A stretch of DNA of 34,174 bases from Flavobacteriaceae bacterium (GTDB lineage Bacteria > Bacteroidota > Bacteroidia > Flavobacteriales > Flavobacteriaceae): assembly GCA_020346245.1 (NCBI GenBank), contig CP070778.1, positions 199,429-233,602 of the forward strand. The letters are read 5' to 3'. Positions 1 to 7,974 of this stretch are shown here, piece by piece (within the stretch, counting starts at the first letter, position 1; each line of letters opens with the position of its first letter). A model generated the notes under the pieces. It searched no databases and was not told the origin of the DNA. It saw only the letters and a program-made list of their open reading frames with translations. The position numbers and the translations under genes were made by a program.

Positions 1-554
1 CTATTTGACATAATATAAATTATAGAACAAATGCTATTCTATAGCAAATTGCGTATAGCTATGCTATTTGATATAAAATCAGTTCTGATGCTTTAGCGTC
101 ATAACGATATCGATTTTATATCAAAGCAATTTACTGATAATGATTGTTGCTTGTCCGCATTCGTAAGCTATAATTACTCACGAGGTTTGTTTATTGCTTA
201 TTGAGGAGTTCGTGAATGCTTAGCATTTCTATTATAATATAAAATGTACTTCAATGATTTTCTTGCTTTTAAGAATCACCACAGTGGCTTGAAAAATTCA
301 AGATATGACGTGGCGCCTATGCTGAGCGAAGCCAAAGAATAAAATAGCTTAGAATGCCGATTTACAATTGAATTTCCTTATAATTTCATTTATAGTAATG
401 ATTACATAACAAACCTATATTTCTTAGTCATAAAGTTATCAAAGTTGTTTGACCAGTGCTGTCAGATATCCCTATTTCAATAATTTTCTTACCAAAAACA
501 CTTGTTCCTTTCATAGCTTATGATTAGATTACCCTCCTGACAAACGATAAGAAG
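1..554. other. Gene-free, repeat-rich left flank
   Basis: No convincing gene is visible in these 554 bases. The stretch is AT-rich and holds several short inverted and related direct repeats, described separately: a 14-bp perfect inverted repeat at 67-80/112-125, a GCTAT-TCT-ATAGC hairpin at 33-45, and a CTTGAA-AAA-TTCAAG hairpin at 288-302. ATGCTATT occurs at 31-38 and again at 61-68. A 32-codon open frame ending near 340 is too short to support. The pattern looks like a decayed repeat whose rest may lie left of the window; that is inference. Confidence 0.6.
67..125. repeat. 14-bp perfect inverted repeat
   Basis: TTTGATATAAAATC at 67-80 is matched exactly by its reverse complement at 112-125, with a 31-base spacer. 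A related but degenerate copy of the left arm (CTATTTGACATAATATAAAT) opens the window at 1-20. It could form a hairpin in RNA or mark a repeat-element end. No T-run follows, so a classical terminator is unlikely. Confidence 0.6.
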
Positions 555-941
555 TTGAAACAAGGATTAAAGAGCCTTCTTTTGTGTCTTCTGACACTGC
601 CGCTGATGCATTGCACGCCACCTAAGGATGATAAAGTGGAATTGATCAATCGGACTTTGGAATATCAATATGATGAAAATGTGTATCATCTCACTTTTGA
701 TACAGATTCTACATTGCACTGGCAAGCAATGAAAGGAAATGAAGTAGGGCTTAAAGGGAATGAAGTATATATCGCTGAATGGATCTCCAATGACAAACTT
801 TTTATCACCTGGGGTGAGGAAAGTGGAACGGGTGTAAGTCAGGTATTAGATTTTAAAAAAGGAAAAGTCTTTAACCATTTACTTTTTGGTAGAGAGTTGT
901 ACGCTGGTGAGGGTACTATTAAAATATTGGATAACAAATAA
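555..941 (+). CDS. Small MoaF-like lipoprotein
   Basis: This encodes a 128-residue protein starting at TTG 555. The start is chosen because it gives a full lipoprotein signal (positively charged start, Leu-rich core, Cys20 in LPLMHC); an in-frame TAG lies just upstream at 525. The lipobox is loose, so lipidation is likely but not certain. The mature part is a run of predicted beta strands. The stretch KLFITWGEESGTGVSQVLDF followed by KGKVFNHL resembles the MoaF/MoaF-like calycin fold, where the protein shows 'W-E-G-T-V-V-D-F-G' spacing. The ligand and role are unknown. It is convergent with the downstream oxidoreductase pair, with only 5 bases between the stops. Fold assignment is from memory of motif spacing and is tentative. 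Confidence 0.6.
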   Translation: MKQGLKSLLLCLLTLPLMHCTPPKDDKVELINRTLEYQYDENVYHLTFDTDSTLHWQAMKGNEVGLKGNEVYIAEWISNDKLFITWGEESGTGVSQVLDFKKGKVFNHLLFGRELYAGEGTIKILDNK

Positions 942-946
942 TAAGC

Positions 947-1504
947 CTAACTCTCAGACCAGGATTTACCGCCGTACTTGTTTATCGGAATACATCCTTC
1001 ATAAGTTCCTGGAATAGGATCATGGGCCAATGCTTGGGTAGCCCCTACCTCAGAGGTGAAATAGCCCAATAAGGTCGTGCTCCGCATAATTTGAAAAAAA
1101 GACTCAGAGCTTCCTTGCCCGGCCTTACCGGACAATTCTAGTAAGACCTCGATTCTTTTATCAATGCTTAAATCTGTAAATCCGGTTTCTTGTAGTTCTT
1201 TCAAGCCATCCCGAACTGTCTTTTGTTCGCCTGGGTTAAAATACCCGTCCAACATTTCGTCGATGAAGCGATGCACTAATGCGTCGGATGCTCCAGGCGT
1301 TTCAGTACGCGGAATGAGAATATCAACAATTATTTCTGTTAACATTGCCTCATCCTTGGTCATGAATTTCGGCGACCAATCAAGTTCCTTTGGCGCTTCA
1401 CAGCCACTAAGTACGCCTGTCCAAATTGAAGTAGTCAACACCCCTCCTAGCAATAACGAAGTCCTTTCTAAGGCCTTTCTTCTACTAATTTTATCTGAGC
1501 TCAT
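947..1504 (-). CDS. Gluconate 2-dehydrogenase subunit 3-like protein (Tat signal)
   Basis: This 185-residue protein is the small subunit partner of the GMC oxidoreductase encoded immediately upstream; their reading frames overlap by 4 bases (ATGA), so they are translationally coupled. Residues 5-35 form a twin-arginine signal (SRRKALERT, then a hydrophobic stretch) ending in a lipobox-like LSGC with Cys35. The body (about 50-175) matches the Gluconate_2-dh3 family, for example 'EAMLTEIIVDILIPRTETPGA'. In characterised FAD-dependent gluconate and glucose dehydrogenases the small subunit carries the Tat signal, and the flavoprotein, which lacks one, is exported with it; the same division is seen here. 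Its likely place is the periplasmic face of a membrane. The substrate is not readable. Confidence 0.9.
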   Translation of the reverse strand: MSSDKISRRKALERTSLLLGGVLTTSIWTGVLSGCEAPKELDWSPKFMTKDEAMLTEIIVDILIPRTETPGASDALVHRFIDEMLDGYFNPGEQKTVRDGLKELQETGFTDLSIDKRIEVLLELSGKAGQGSSESFFQIMRSTTLLGYFTSEVGATQALAHDPIPGTYEGCIPINKYGGKSWSES

Positions 1505-3210
1505 AGATTTCCTTTTTTAAGTTGATCTACAGCATAGTCACATGCCCTAGCCGTTAGTGCCATGTAAGTCAGTGAAGGATTCCCCCAACCATTAGAGTTC
1601 ATACATGAGCCATCTGTCACAAAAATGTTCGGGATATCGTGTACTTGATTCCATTTATTGAGCACAGAAGTCTTTGGGTTTTCACCCATTCTCGCCGTAC
1701 CCATTTCGTGTATGCTCAAACCTGGCTCACTTTGATCGTCATAAGTATGGATATCTTTGAATCCGGAAGCATCGAGCATTTCTGCACTGGAAGTCATCAT
1801 TTCCTTTCGCATGACTGATTCATTTTCACCAAATTCCATGTCGGTGACCAACATAGGCAGTCCCCAAGGATCCTTCTTATTGTGGTCTAAATATATTCTG
1901 TTCTTATGATCGGGTAAACATTCGCCAAAGGCCAGAAATGTAAAGGTCCAGGGACCAGGCTTGGTTAAACCATTCTTCCATTCAGCCCCAAAATCATTGC
2001 CTCCAAAGCCTCTATCCCACCCCTCGCGACCTGACCAGCCATAGGTGCTGAATCCTCGTAGATAATCTTTCCTTTTTGTCTTAGCATCAAGGTTTTGAAA
2101 TCTGGGGACCAACACATCTACAGGACGCCTACCTTTGTGATATTGATCCTCAAAACCGTTATAAGTACCATATGCACCTACCTGGAAATGATTGTCCATC
2201 AGATTATGTCCCAACTCTCCACTCGAGTTCGCCAAACCATCTGGGAAACTATTGGCAACTGAATTGAGTAGAATACTGGTACTGCCAAGCGTCGATGCAC
2301 AAAGAAAGATGATTTTAGCATTGTACTCAATAGCCTCTTTTGTCTCGGTATCTACTATTTGTACACCTGAGGCTTTTTTGGTATGATTGTCATACAGGAT
2401 GGTGTGCACAATAGAATTTGGTCGCAATGTCATGTTGCCTGTCTTTTCAGCAGCAATTAGTGTAACCGAATTACTGCTAAAGTATGCACCAAATGGACAA
2501 CCTCTTCGGCATTTGTTACGTGCCATACACATGCCACGACCACCATGAGGCCTAGTGAGATTGACAGTCCTCCCAATCGTCAATTTACGGTTAGTGAAAT
2601 GTTCATCAATTTTGCCTGCTACGTGCTTTTCCAAACAGTTCAATTCCCATGGCGGTAGAAACTTCCCATCGGGTACCTGAGGTAATCCGTCACTTGATCC
2701 ACTCACACCAATGTATGATTCAACATAGTCGTACCAGGGCTCGATATCCTTGTATCTTATTGGCCAATCCAAACCAACGCCATCACGAGCATTAGCACCA
2801 AATTCTAAATCTCCTCTTCGATAAGCCCATCGCCCCCAGATGAGCGACCTTCCGCCAACTTGATATCCTCGGGTCCAAAGAAAAGGTTTCTTTTGCTCAT
2901 ATGGATTTTCATTGTCTTTGACAAAGAAATGTTTCGTTGATTGATCGATAGCATATGATGATCTACTTTGAACAGGGTAATTTTCTCGGCGTTCCTTAGG
3001 CGTCAATCGGTTGCCATAGGGTAATTCCCAAGGGTTTAGATTCATTGTAGGGTAATCCTTAAGATGCTTTACCATTCTTCCCCTTTCCAGTACCAATGTC
3101 TTCAAGCCCTTTTCGGTAAGCTCCTTGGCTGCCCAGCCGCCACTTATACCAGTCCCTACTACGATAGCATCGTATGTGTGCTGTTGCTTTGATTTGGTAT
3201 TTAGGTTCAT
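1501..3210 (-). CDS. GMC family FAD-dependent oxidoreductase
   Basis: This is a 569-residue flavoprotein of the glucose-methanol-choline oxidoreductase family, closest in layout to the catalytic subunit of gluconate/sorbosone-type membrane dehydrogenases. An ADP-binding Rossmann motif GTGISGG lies at residues 19-25, with the acidic ribose-binding Glu in VLERGR. A cysteine cluster, C228-x5-C234-x3-C238 in 'CMARNKCRRGCPFGA', is typical of this subgroup and may hold an electron-transfer site. The GMC C-terminal domain (about 430-565) includes HEMGTARMG and GNPSLT, the latter carrying the active-site Asn region. There is no signal peptide, so export probably relies on the Tat-signal subunit encoded downstream. 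Oxidation of a sugar, polyol or alcohol is expected; the substrate and electron acceptor are unknown, and no cytochrome subunit is adjacent. Confidence 0.92.
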   Translation of the reverse strand: MNLNTKSKQQHTYDAIVVGTGISGGWAAKELTEKGLKTLVLERGRMVKHLKDYPTMNLNPWELPYGNRLTPKERRENYPVQSRSSYAIDQSTKHFFVKDNENPYEQKKPFLWTRGYQVGGRSLIWGRWAYRRGDLEFGANARDGVGLDWPIRYKDIEPWYDYVESYIGVSGSSDGLPQVPDGKFLPPWELNCLEKHVAGKIDEHFTNRKLTIGRTVNLTRPHGGRGMCMARNKCRRGCPFGAYFSSNSVTLIAAEKTGNMTLRPNSIVHTILYDNHTKKASGVQIVDTETKEAIEYNAKIIFLCASTLGSTSILLNSVANSFPDGLANSSGELGHNLMDNHFQVGAYGTYNGFEDQYHKGRRPVDVLVPRFQNLDAKTKRKDYLRGFSTYGWSGREGWDRGFGGNDFGAEWKNGLTKPGPWTFTFLAFGECLPDHKNRIYLDHNKKDPWGLPMLVTDMEFGENESVMRKEMMTSSAEMLDASGFKDIHTYDDQSEPGLSIHEMGTARMGENPKTSVLNKWNQVHDIPNIFVTDGSCMNSNGWGNPSLTYMALTARACDYAVDQLKKGNL

Positions 3211-3765
3211 AAGAAAAAAATTAGGTGTTCAGGTAAAACTAGGAATAAAAAGAGGAAACAAAAATTTTATCCAGGCATTGAATAAGACAGAAAACTTAGT
3301 CAGCTAATCTCATTCCACACACATTCCCCTACCCTTCGGGTCGTATAAAGAATGTTCCATTACCTTTTCATAATATATTTTTAGGAGAAAAATTTATGTA
3401 GAAATTCGTGCAGAAATCTTTGCTTTCCAAATCAAAGTTACATAACGCAAAACATTATAGAACAAATACTCATTGATATTGCTTAGAACCCAGAATACTA
3501 ATCCATTTGAAACCTAATCTGACAATTATCATTGCCGGTCGATCAGTAAAAGAATATATTCAAGGTCATTTATAAAGGGATAAACGAAATTATTTATCCT
3601 AACACCAATACTTGTCTTTATTAACAAATAGTATAAAATATTTAATTGGATTTTATTTAAGCAATGGTATAAAACCTAACCTGTCATGCCACTATTCCTG
3701 TATTAGCAGTACATGATATAAGTAACTTGTAAATAATTAAAAAGTACTATCTGGGAATTATAATT
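3211..3765. other. Divergent intergenic region, no gene seen
   Basis: These 555 AT-rich bases separate the divergent GMC and antiporter genes. I found no gene, RNA or repeat of note. One leftward promoter candidate is listed separately. No clear TAnnTTTG element precedes the antiporter gene. Confidence 0.5.
3433..3466 (-). promoter_or_regulatory. Possible Bacteroidota promoter for the GMC operon
   Basis: On the minus strand TAACTTTG (3440-3433) fits the TAnnTTTG -7 consensus, and a TTTG (3466-3463) lies 22 bases upstream, inside the accepted spacing range for the -33 element. It would leave a leader of about 220 bases before the GMC start, which is long, so the assignment is weak. Confidence 0.35.
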
Positions 3766-5025
3766 ATGCATTACATCAATGAAAGTCACATACTACTTTT
3801 TCTTTTGCAAATCCTTGTTCTTCTGGGTATTGCCAGAACACTTGGTGTTATCTGCGAAAGCTTTAAAATACCTGCCATCGTTGGTGAAATCCTGGCAGGT
3901 GTCCTATTGGGTCCAACACTTCTTGGACGTGTGGCCCCTTCTTTGCAGCTATGGCTTTTTCCATCAGATGAGATTCAATCCACTATGCTCGAAACAGTTG
4001 CCTGGCTTGGGGTGTTCTTTCTTTTACTCTCTTCAGGGTTTCATGTGGATATCAAAAAAGCAATTCGAAGTGGTCGTGCTGCAATTCTAATAGGTATCGT
4101 TGGTGTTCTGTTTCCTATAGCGATAGGCTTTCCAGTTTTTAGTACTTTGGATTCAATCTATTGGGGAAACGAAGCAAACGTCCTGACATTTGCGCTATTT
4201 TTGTCTGTAGCAGGTTCTATAACGGCAATATCTGTTGTTGCACGTACCCTTAATGATCTTGATATCAGTAAAACCCCAAGAGGATCCCTGGCGCTTTCCT
4301 CATGCGCTATAAACGATATCTTTGGTTGGTTTTTGTTCACTGTAGTTATCTCGTTGGTAACCCCTAACTCCATGAGTATTGCAGAAATAGTGGGTTCAGT
4401 TTTAGGTATCATAACATTTATGGTCCTAAGTTTTGTTTTTGGTTCTAAACTTTTGAGTGCTGCCCTGCGCTATGTAGAATCAACCAAATTGCCACAGCCA
4501 GCAGCATCACAATCCTTAATTGCAAGTTTAGGTTTGCTTTGTGGCGCTATTACACAGTGGTTGGGTATTCATGCTATTCTTGGATTTTTCCTTGCAGGTA
4601 TCATTGCAAGAAGTACAAAAGGCGTTTCAGATGATCTTCGAAAGAGTGTTTCTGATACTTTACATGCCATATTTGTACCGCTCTTCTTTGCCACACTTGG
4701 TCTAAAAATCGATTTCTTAACAGGTATGGTACTATGGCCTACAGTTATCTTTTGTGTCGTTGCAATCCTGGGTAAATTTGGTGGCGCCTGGCTGGGAGCA
4801 AGACTTGGAAAGGAGTCCCAGCAGACATCAATTCTAATAGGTTTTACATTTGTACCCGGAGGTGCTATGGAAATTGTAGTGGCTACTCTTGCCCTTGAAC
4901 TTCAACTTATTGGACATGCAATATTCGTAGCCATTGTATTTGCGGCACTTGCCTCTTCAATATTGGCCGGTCCACTCATTGGGATTCAAAAACGTCGCAT
5001 GGAGATTGGTAAAAGAACAAACTAA
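3766..5025 (+). CDS. Kef-type cation:proton antiporter (CPA2 family)
   Basis: This is a 419-residue integral membrane protein with about 12 hydrophobic segments spanning nearly the whole length. The opening (LGVICESFKIPAIVGEILAGVLLGP) is the hallmark first part of the Na_H_Exchanger domain in the CPA2/KefB-like family. The conserved unwound-helix region 'SCAINDIFGWFLF' carries the ND pair used for cation and proton exchange. The family exchanges Na+ or K+ for H+ across the inner membrane. There is no C-terminal RCK/TrkA-N or TrkA-C regulatory domain and no neighbouring gene encodes one, so it is a stand-alone transport unit. The ion specificity cannot be read from sequence. The start at 3766 places the first hydrophobic helix correctly. 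Confidence 0.92.
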   Translation: MHYINESHILLFLLQILVLLGIARTLGVICESFKIPAIVGEILAGVLLGPTLLGRVAPSLQLWLFPSDEIQSTMLETVAWLGVFFLLLSSGFHVDIKKAIRSGRAAILIGIVGVLFPIAIGFPVFSTLDSIYWGNEANVLTFALFLSVAGSITAISVVARTLNDLDISKTPRGSLALSSCAINDIFGWFLFTVVISLVTPNSMSIAEIVGSVLGIITFMVLSFVFGSKLLSAALRYVESTKLPQPAASQSLIASLGLLCGAITQWLGIHAILGFFLAGIIARSTKGVSDDLRKSVSDTLHAIFVPLFFATLGLKIDFLTGMVLWPTVIFCVVAILGKFGGAWLGARLGKESQQTSILIGFTFVPGGAMEIVVATLALELQLIGHAIFVAIVFAALASSILAGPLIGIQKRRMEIGKRTN

Positions 5026-5182
5026 TAGTTTATTAAGAAATCTAAGTCGTCTGTAACCACTATAATTTCAAGTACATTGAAAATAATTTGCAAGCTTTTT
5101 TTGTTAGTTCATCAAGCATAAGGGATACACTTGTTTGTGTTCTACCACAATAATTTTCGAATGTGAGCAAGTTTTTTGAAGA

Positions 5183-5222
5183 AACAAAAAAACGCCTTAT
5201 CAAGGCAATAAGACGTTTTGTT
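5183..5222. terminator. Bidirectional terminator between convergent genes
   Basis: An imperfect inverted repeat pairs AACAAAAAAACGCCTTAT (5183-5200) with ATAAGACGTTTTGTT (5208-5222) around a short loop. It gives U-rich tails in both directions. It sits between the antiporter gene (plus) and the FKBP gene (minus), so it can end both transcripts. Confidence 0.7.
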
Positions 5223-5242
5223 CTATGCTATGATTGACTTTT

Positions 5243-5671
5243 CTATAGTATTTCAACCAATTCCAGATCAAATACAAGATCCTGGCCCGCTAAGGGATGA
5301 TTGGCATCTATTGTAATATCTTCTGCATCAACTTTTGCAATTCTAAACTGTTGTTGAGATCCATCAGGATTAGAACCAACTAAACCCATACCAACTTCCG
5401 GTTTTATGTCTTCGGGCAGATCCGATTTAGGAACTTTGTGAAATAGTGCCTCATTAACTTCGCCATATGCTTCATGCTTTTCTATTCTGATTGTTTTCTT
5501 CTCATTTACCGCCATATCAATCAAGCCTTTTTCAAAACCAGGAATTAACTGGCCTTTTCCAAGTTCTACTTGCAATGGTTCTCGTTCCAATGAACTATCA
5601 AAAACTTGTCCATCATTTAGTTTCCCGGTATAATGAACTTTTACCACGTCATTTTCTCTTACTTTACTCAT
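5243..5671 (-). CDS. SlyD/SlpA-like FKBP-type peptidyl-prolyl isomerase
   Basis: This 142-residue cytoplasmic protein catalyses cis-trans isomerisation of prolyl bonds and acts as a folding helper. The FKBP core opens with VKVHYTGKLNDGQVFDSS and continues with GKGQLIPGFEKGLIDM. An insert-in-flap domain (about residues 70-125, 'HEAYGEVNEALFHKVPKSDLP...') interrupts the fold as in SlyD and SlpA; this domain gives chaperone activity in characterised members. The C-terminus ends at DLELVEIL with no His/Cys-rich metal tail, so it is nearer SlpA or tail-less SlyD. There is no signal peptide. It is monocistronic, with a good promoter 31 bases upstream of the start and a shared terminator downstream. 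Confidence 0.93.
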   Translation of the reverse strand: MSKVRENDVVKVHYTGKLNDGQVFDSSLEREPLQVELGKGQLIPGFEKGLIDMAVNEKKTIRIEKHEAYGEVNEALFHKVPKSDLPEDIKPEVGMGLVGSNPDGSQQQFRIAKVDAEDITIDANHPLAGQDLVFDLELVEIL

Positions 5672-5702
5672 AATTATTCGTTTGTAATTTTTTAAAACGA
5701 TG

Positions 5703-5710
5703 CAAAGATA
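5703..5710 (-). promoter_or_regulatory. -7 element TATCTTTG for the FKBP gene
   Basis: The minus strand reads TATCTTTG, a perfect match to the Bacteroidota TAnnTTTG -7 element, 31 bases before the FKBP start codon. The -33 region lacks a clean TTTG. Confidence 0.6.
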
Positions 5711-5788
5711 TATGGTATAAAATGGTTAAAAGAAGGAATTCATAAAAACATTACCTTCCTTGACTCATCTGATACATCCATATATATG

Positions 5789-6844
5789 TTATTTGCTACC
5801 TCTTTTCTTATATAAAGAAGGTGTTATGCCTTCAAATTTTTTGAAAGCACTATTAAAAGAAGATAAGGTGCTAAAACCCGCATCAAAAGCTATTGTAGAA
5901 ATTGTATAGTTTTTGGTATTTGCATCCAACAGCATTCCTTTTGCGTCTTGTATTCGATAATAATTTATAAAATCGTTAAAGTTTCGTTTAGCGTACTGAT
6001 TAATAGCTTCTGAGGTGTTTTGAGTACTCTTCCCCACCATCTTGCTTAAACTTGATAGCGATAAATCAGACTCAAGATATAGCTTGTCTTTGATGACCAA
6101 TTCAGATATCTTGTTATATAACCATTCTTTATCATTTTTCTTAAACACATTTCCATCAATTTCTGTCGTTTTTAAATGAAGTGCCTTATAAGTCAAAAAA
6201 TAGATGACGACAGAGTAGACAATTGGCCCCACAATATAAGGCACGGTGTCCTCAATAATATTTAAAAAGTAGGAAATCCAAATAACGATAAAACCAAAAA
6301 TTAATACTTGCAACCATTCAAAAATTGCTTTTTGAGATTTTGTTTGCAATACGTTCCTGTATGCTCCTTTTACTTTTTGCAATAACCTGCCCGAAAGAAA
6401 AATATAAAATGCAAAATGCAGGTAAATAAAAATAAGAGCACTGGCAAAAACTATAACTACTTCCCTATTATGGGTCTCAAACCACTTCCTGGATACGAAA
6501 AAGCTCATCACAAAGATCGTTGTAAAAGGAACAAACTCTAACAGGTTATTCTTTGAAAATTCAAAATTGTAGCGAGTCATTGCTAAAACATACCATCTTA
6601 ACAGCGGGCCAATGAGTAACAAAAAAGCCAATCCGGCAAAAATAAATATTGGTTCCAGATCATTCCCGAAATACAACATTACCGACTTACCAATCCTGAA
6701 AGCCATAAAAATGAGCATTAACCCCAGCAATAAATTTGGAAATGTTCTCTTCTTCTTGAGAAAGCATAAGTAAACAGCAAATAACACCCCGTGCAAAAGT
6801 CCTGCAGTACTAATGATTATGAGAAGAATATCGGAAAAACTCAA
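5789..6844 (-). CDS. Membrane-spanning AraC-family regulator
   Basis: This 351-residue protein has about seven hydrophobic helices in residues 1-225, then a cytoplasmic AraC-type DNA-binding domain (about 240-350). The second helix-turn-helix is clear: 'ISTIAFDAGFSTLSSFNSAFKKFEGITPSLYKKR'. Regulators with an N-terminal multi-helix sensor and HTH_18 are common in Bacteroidota and are thought to sense a membrane or periplasmic signal; the ligand is unknown here. The gene follows a membrane-anchored DJ-1/PfpI gene with 38 bases between, so the two are probably co-transcribed. The start codon ATG at 6844 is directly before the first helix. Confidence 0.9.
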   Translation of the reverse strand: MSFSDILLIIISTAGLLHGVLFAVYLCFLKKKRTFPNLLLGLMLIFMAFRIGKSVMLYFGNDLEPIFIFAGLAFLLLIGPLLRWYVLAMTRYNFEFSKNNLLEFVPFTTIFVMSFFVSRKWFETHNREVVIVFASALIFIYLHFAFYIFLSGRLLQKVKGAYRNVLQTKSQKAIFEWLQVLIFGFIVIWISYFLNIIEDTVPYIVGPIVYSVVIYFLTYKALHLKTTEIDGNVFKKNDKEWLYNKISELVIKDKLYLESDLSLSSLSKMVGKSTQNTSEAINQYAKRNFNDFINYYRIQDAKGMLLDANTKNYTISTIAFDAGFSTLSSFNSAFKKFEGITPSLYKKRGSK

Positions 6845-6882
6845 TAAAATATTTTTATCAAATTTAAGTATATTTTATCCAA

Positions 6883-7974
6883 CTAGGAGTCATATTTTTT
6901 CGCATATGAAACCAAACCAATAATATCAAAAAAACGCCCAACATCACCTTTCATGGCAGCCACAATACTATGCATTGCGATAAGAACTCTGTTGATGGGT
7001 TTCTTTTCTACCACAGACATTCTGTTAATCATTTCTTTAGCTTTTTGCGACCCATTGTTTTCATATGTTGCCAATACCCTTAAAGCATTTTCTTCATCGG
7101 TAATTTCCCGGTATTTAGGTTTGTATCCCAACTGCTTAATCATAGTTTCCGCCAAAATCCATGTAGACCAGGGGTTTTGACCGGTAATTAAATTATCATC
7201 GTGACTAATAGTTTCTAAATACATTGACCCTTCATTGAAAATAGCGCCTTGCGCAACCAACTTATCCTGCAAAAGAAAAGGGAAAATAGCTTTCGCATCT
7301 GATATAAGAAGCAACTCTTCTTTATTTGTAAAGCCACTCACCCTTTTATTTTCTAAAAGCGATTGCCCATTATCTAAAGTAACATTAACCAATGCGGCAG
7401 GACCGTGACATACAGCGCCCACAACCTTGTTGGATTGATAATACTCACGTATAATAGATTGGATAGCCTTATTATCTGGGAAATCAAACATAGCCCCTTT
7501 TCCGCCCGCAAAAAACACAGCTTCATAGTCTTTGGCAACTACATCTTTTACCGGAATTGTATTACTTGTTTTATATTGTGCTACGGAGTCATTTAAAAAA
7601 GCAAAGTCATAAGCACCCATATCATCATCATCAATAACAACCGGTGGCTTCCCTCCTAGCGGACTGGCAATATCTACTTCAAAACCATTCGCTTTAAATA
7701 CATAATAGGCCCGTGCCAATTCTGTTAATTCATAACCAGTGCTTTTTCCGCTGTCTCCCATCGTATTCATACTTGTGACTATGGCTAAAATTTTACCCCG
7801 AGGAGGTTGAATGTTTTTTGCCAAATAAGGTAAATCCTTAACTTGAGTAGTTTCAAGTGTTGTATTCTTGGGTGGTATTAGACTCTTAAACCATAGTCCG
7901 AAAGAAAAGATTATGGCAATTATACTAAGTAAAGTAATTCCTGTCCATTTAAGGATGCGATATTTTTTAAACAT
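6883..7974 (-). CDS. Membrane-anchored DJ-1/PfpI family protein
   Basis: This 363-residue protein has a single N-terminal membrane helix (about residues 11-30) and then a class I glutamine-amidotransferase-like DJ-1/PfpI domain (about 60-290). The nucleophile elbow is GAVCHGPAALV with Cys189-His190, and a conserved Glu candidate (Glu82) is in TGYELTELA, as in Hsp31/HchA-type members. Family members act as glyoxalases, chaperones or hydrolases; the exact activity is not shown by sequence. A C-terminal extension of about 70 residues (290-363) is not part of the core fold. If the helix is a signal anchor, the domain faces the periplasm, which is unusual for glyoxalase-type members. It is first gene of a probable pair with the AraC regulator. 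Confidence 0.85.
   Translation of the reverse strand: MFKKYRILKWTGITLLSIIAIIFSFGLWFKSLIPPKNTTLETTQVKDLPYLAKNIQPPRGKILAIVTSMNTMGDSGKSTGYELTELARAYYVFKANGFEVDIASPLGGKPPVVIDDDDMGAYDFAFLNDSVAQYKTSNTIPVKDVVAKDYEAVFFAGGKGAMFDFPDNKAIQSIIREYYQSNKVVGAVCHGPAALVNVTLDNGQSLLENKRVSGFTNKEELLLISDAKAIFPFLLQDKLVAQGAIFNEGSMYLETISHDDNLITGQNPWSTWILAETMIKQLGYKPKYREITDEENALRVLATYENNGSQKAKEMINRMSVVEKKPINRVLIAMHSIVAAMKGDVGRFFDIIGLVSYAKKYDS

Noticed and set aside
1164-1520. 118-codon open frame antisense to the dehydrogenase small subunit
   Set aside because: It overlaps a conserved Tat-signal protein; it is a shadow frame.
19-3467. 14-base repeat ATTATAGAACAAAT at 19-32 and 3454-3467
   Set aside because: In AT-rich DNA of this length a few exact 14-mers are expected by chance, and the flanks do not match.
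3779-4090. 103-codon frame overlapping the antiporter start
   Set aside because: It is a +1 frame of the transporter with Phe/Ser-rich shadow composition.
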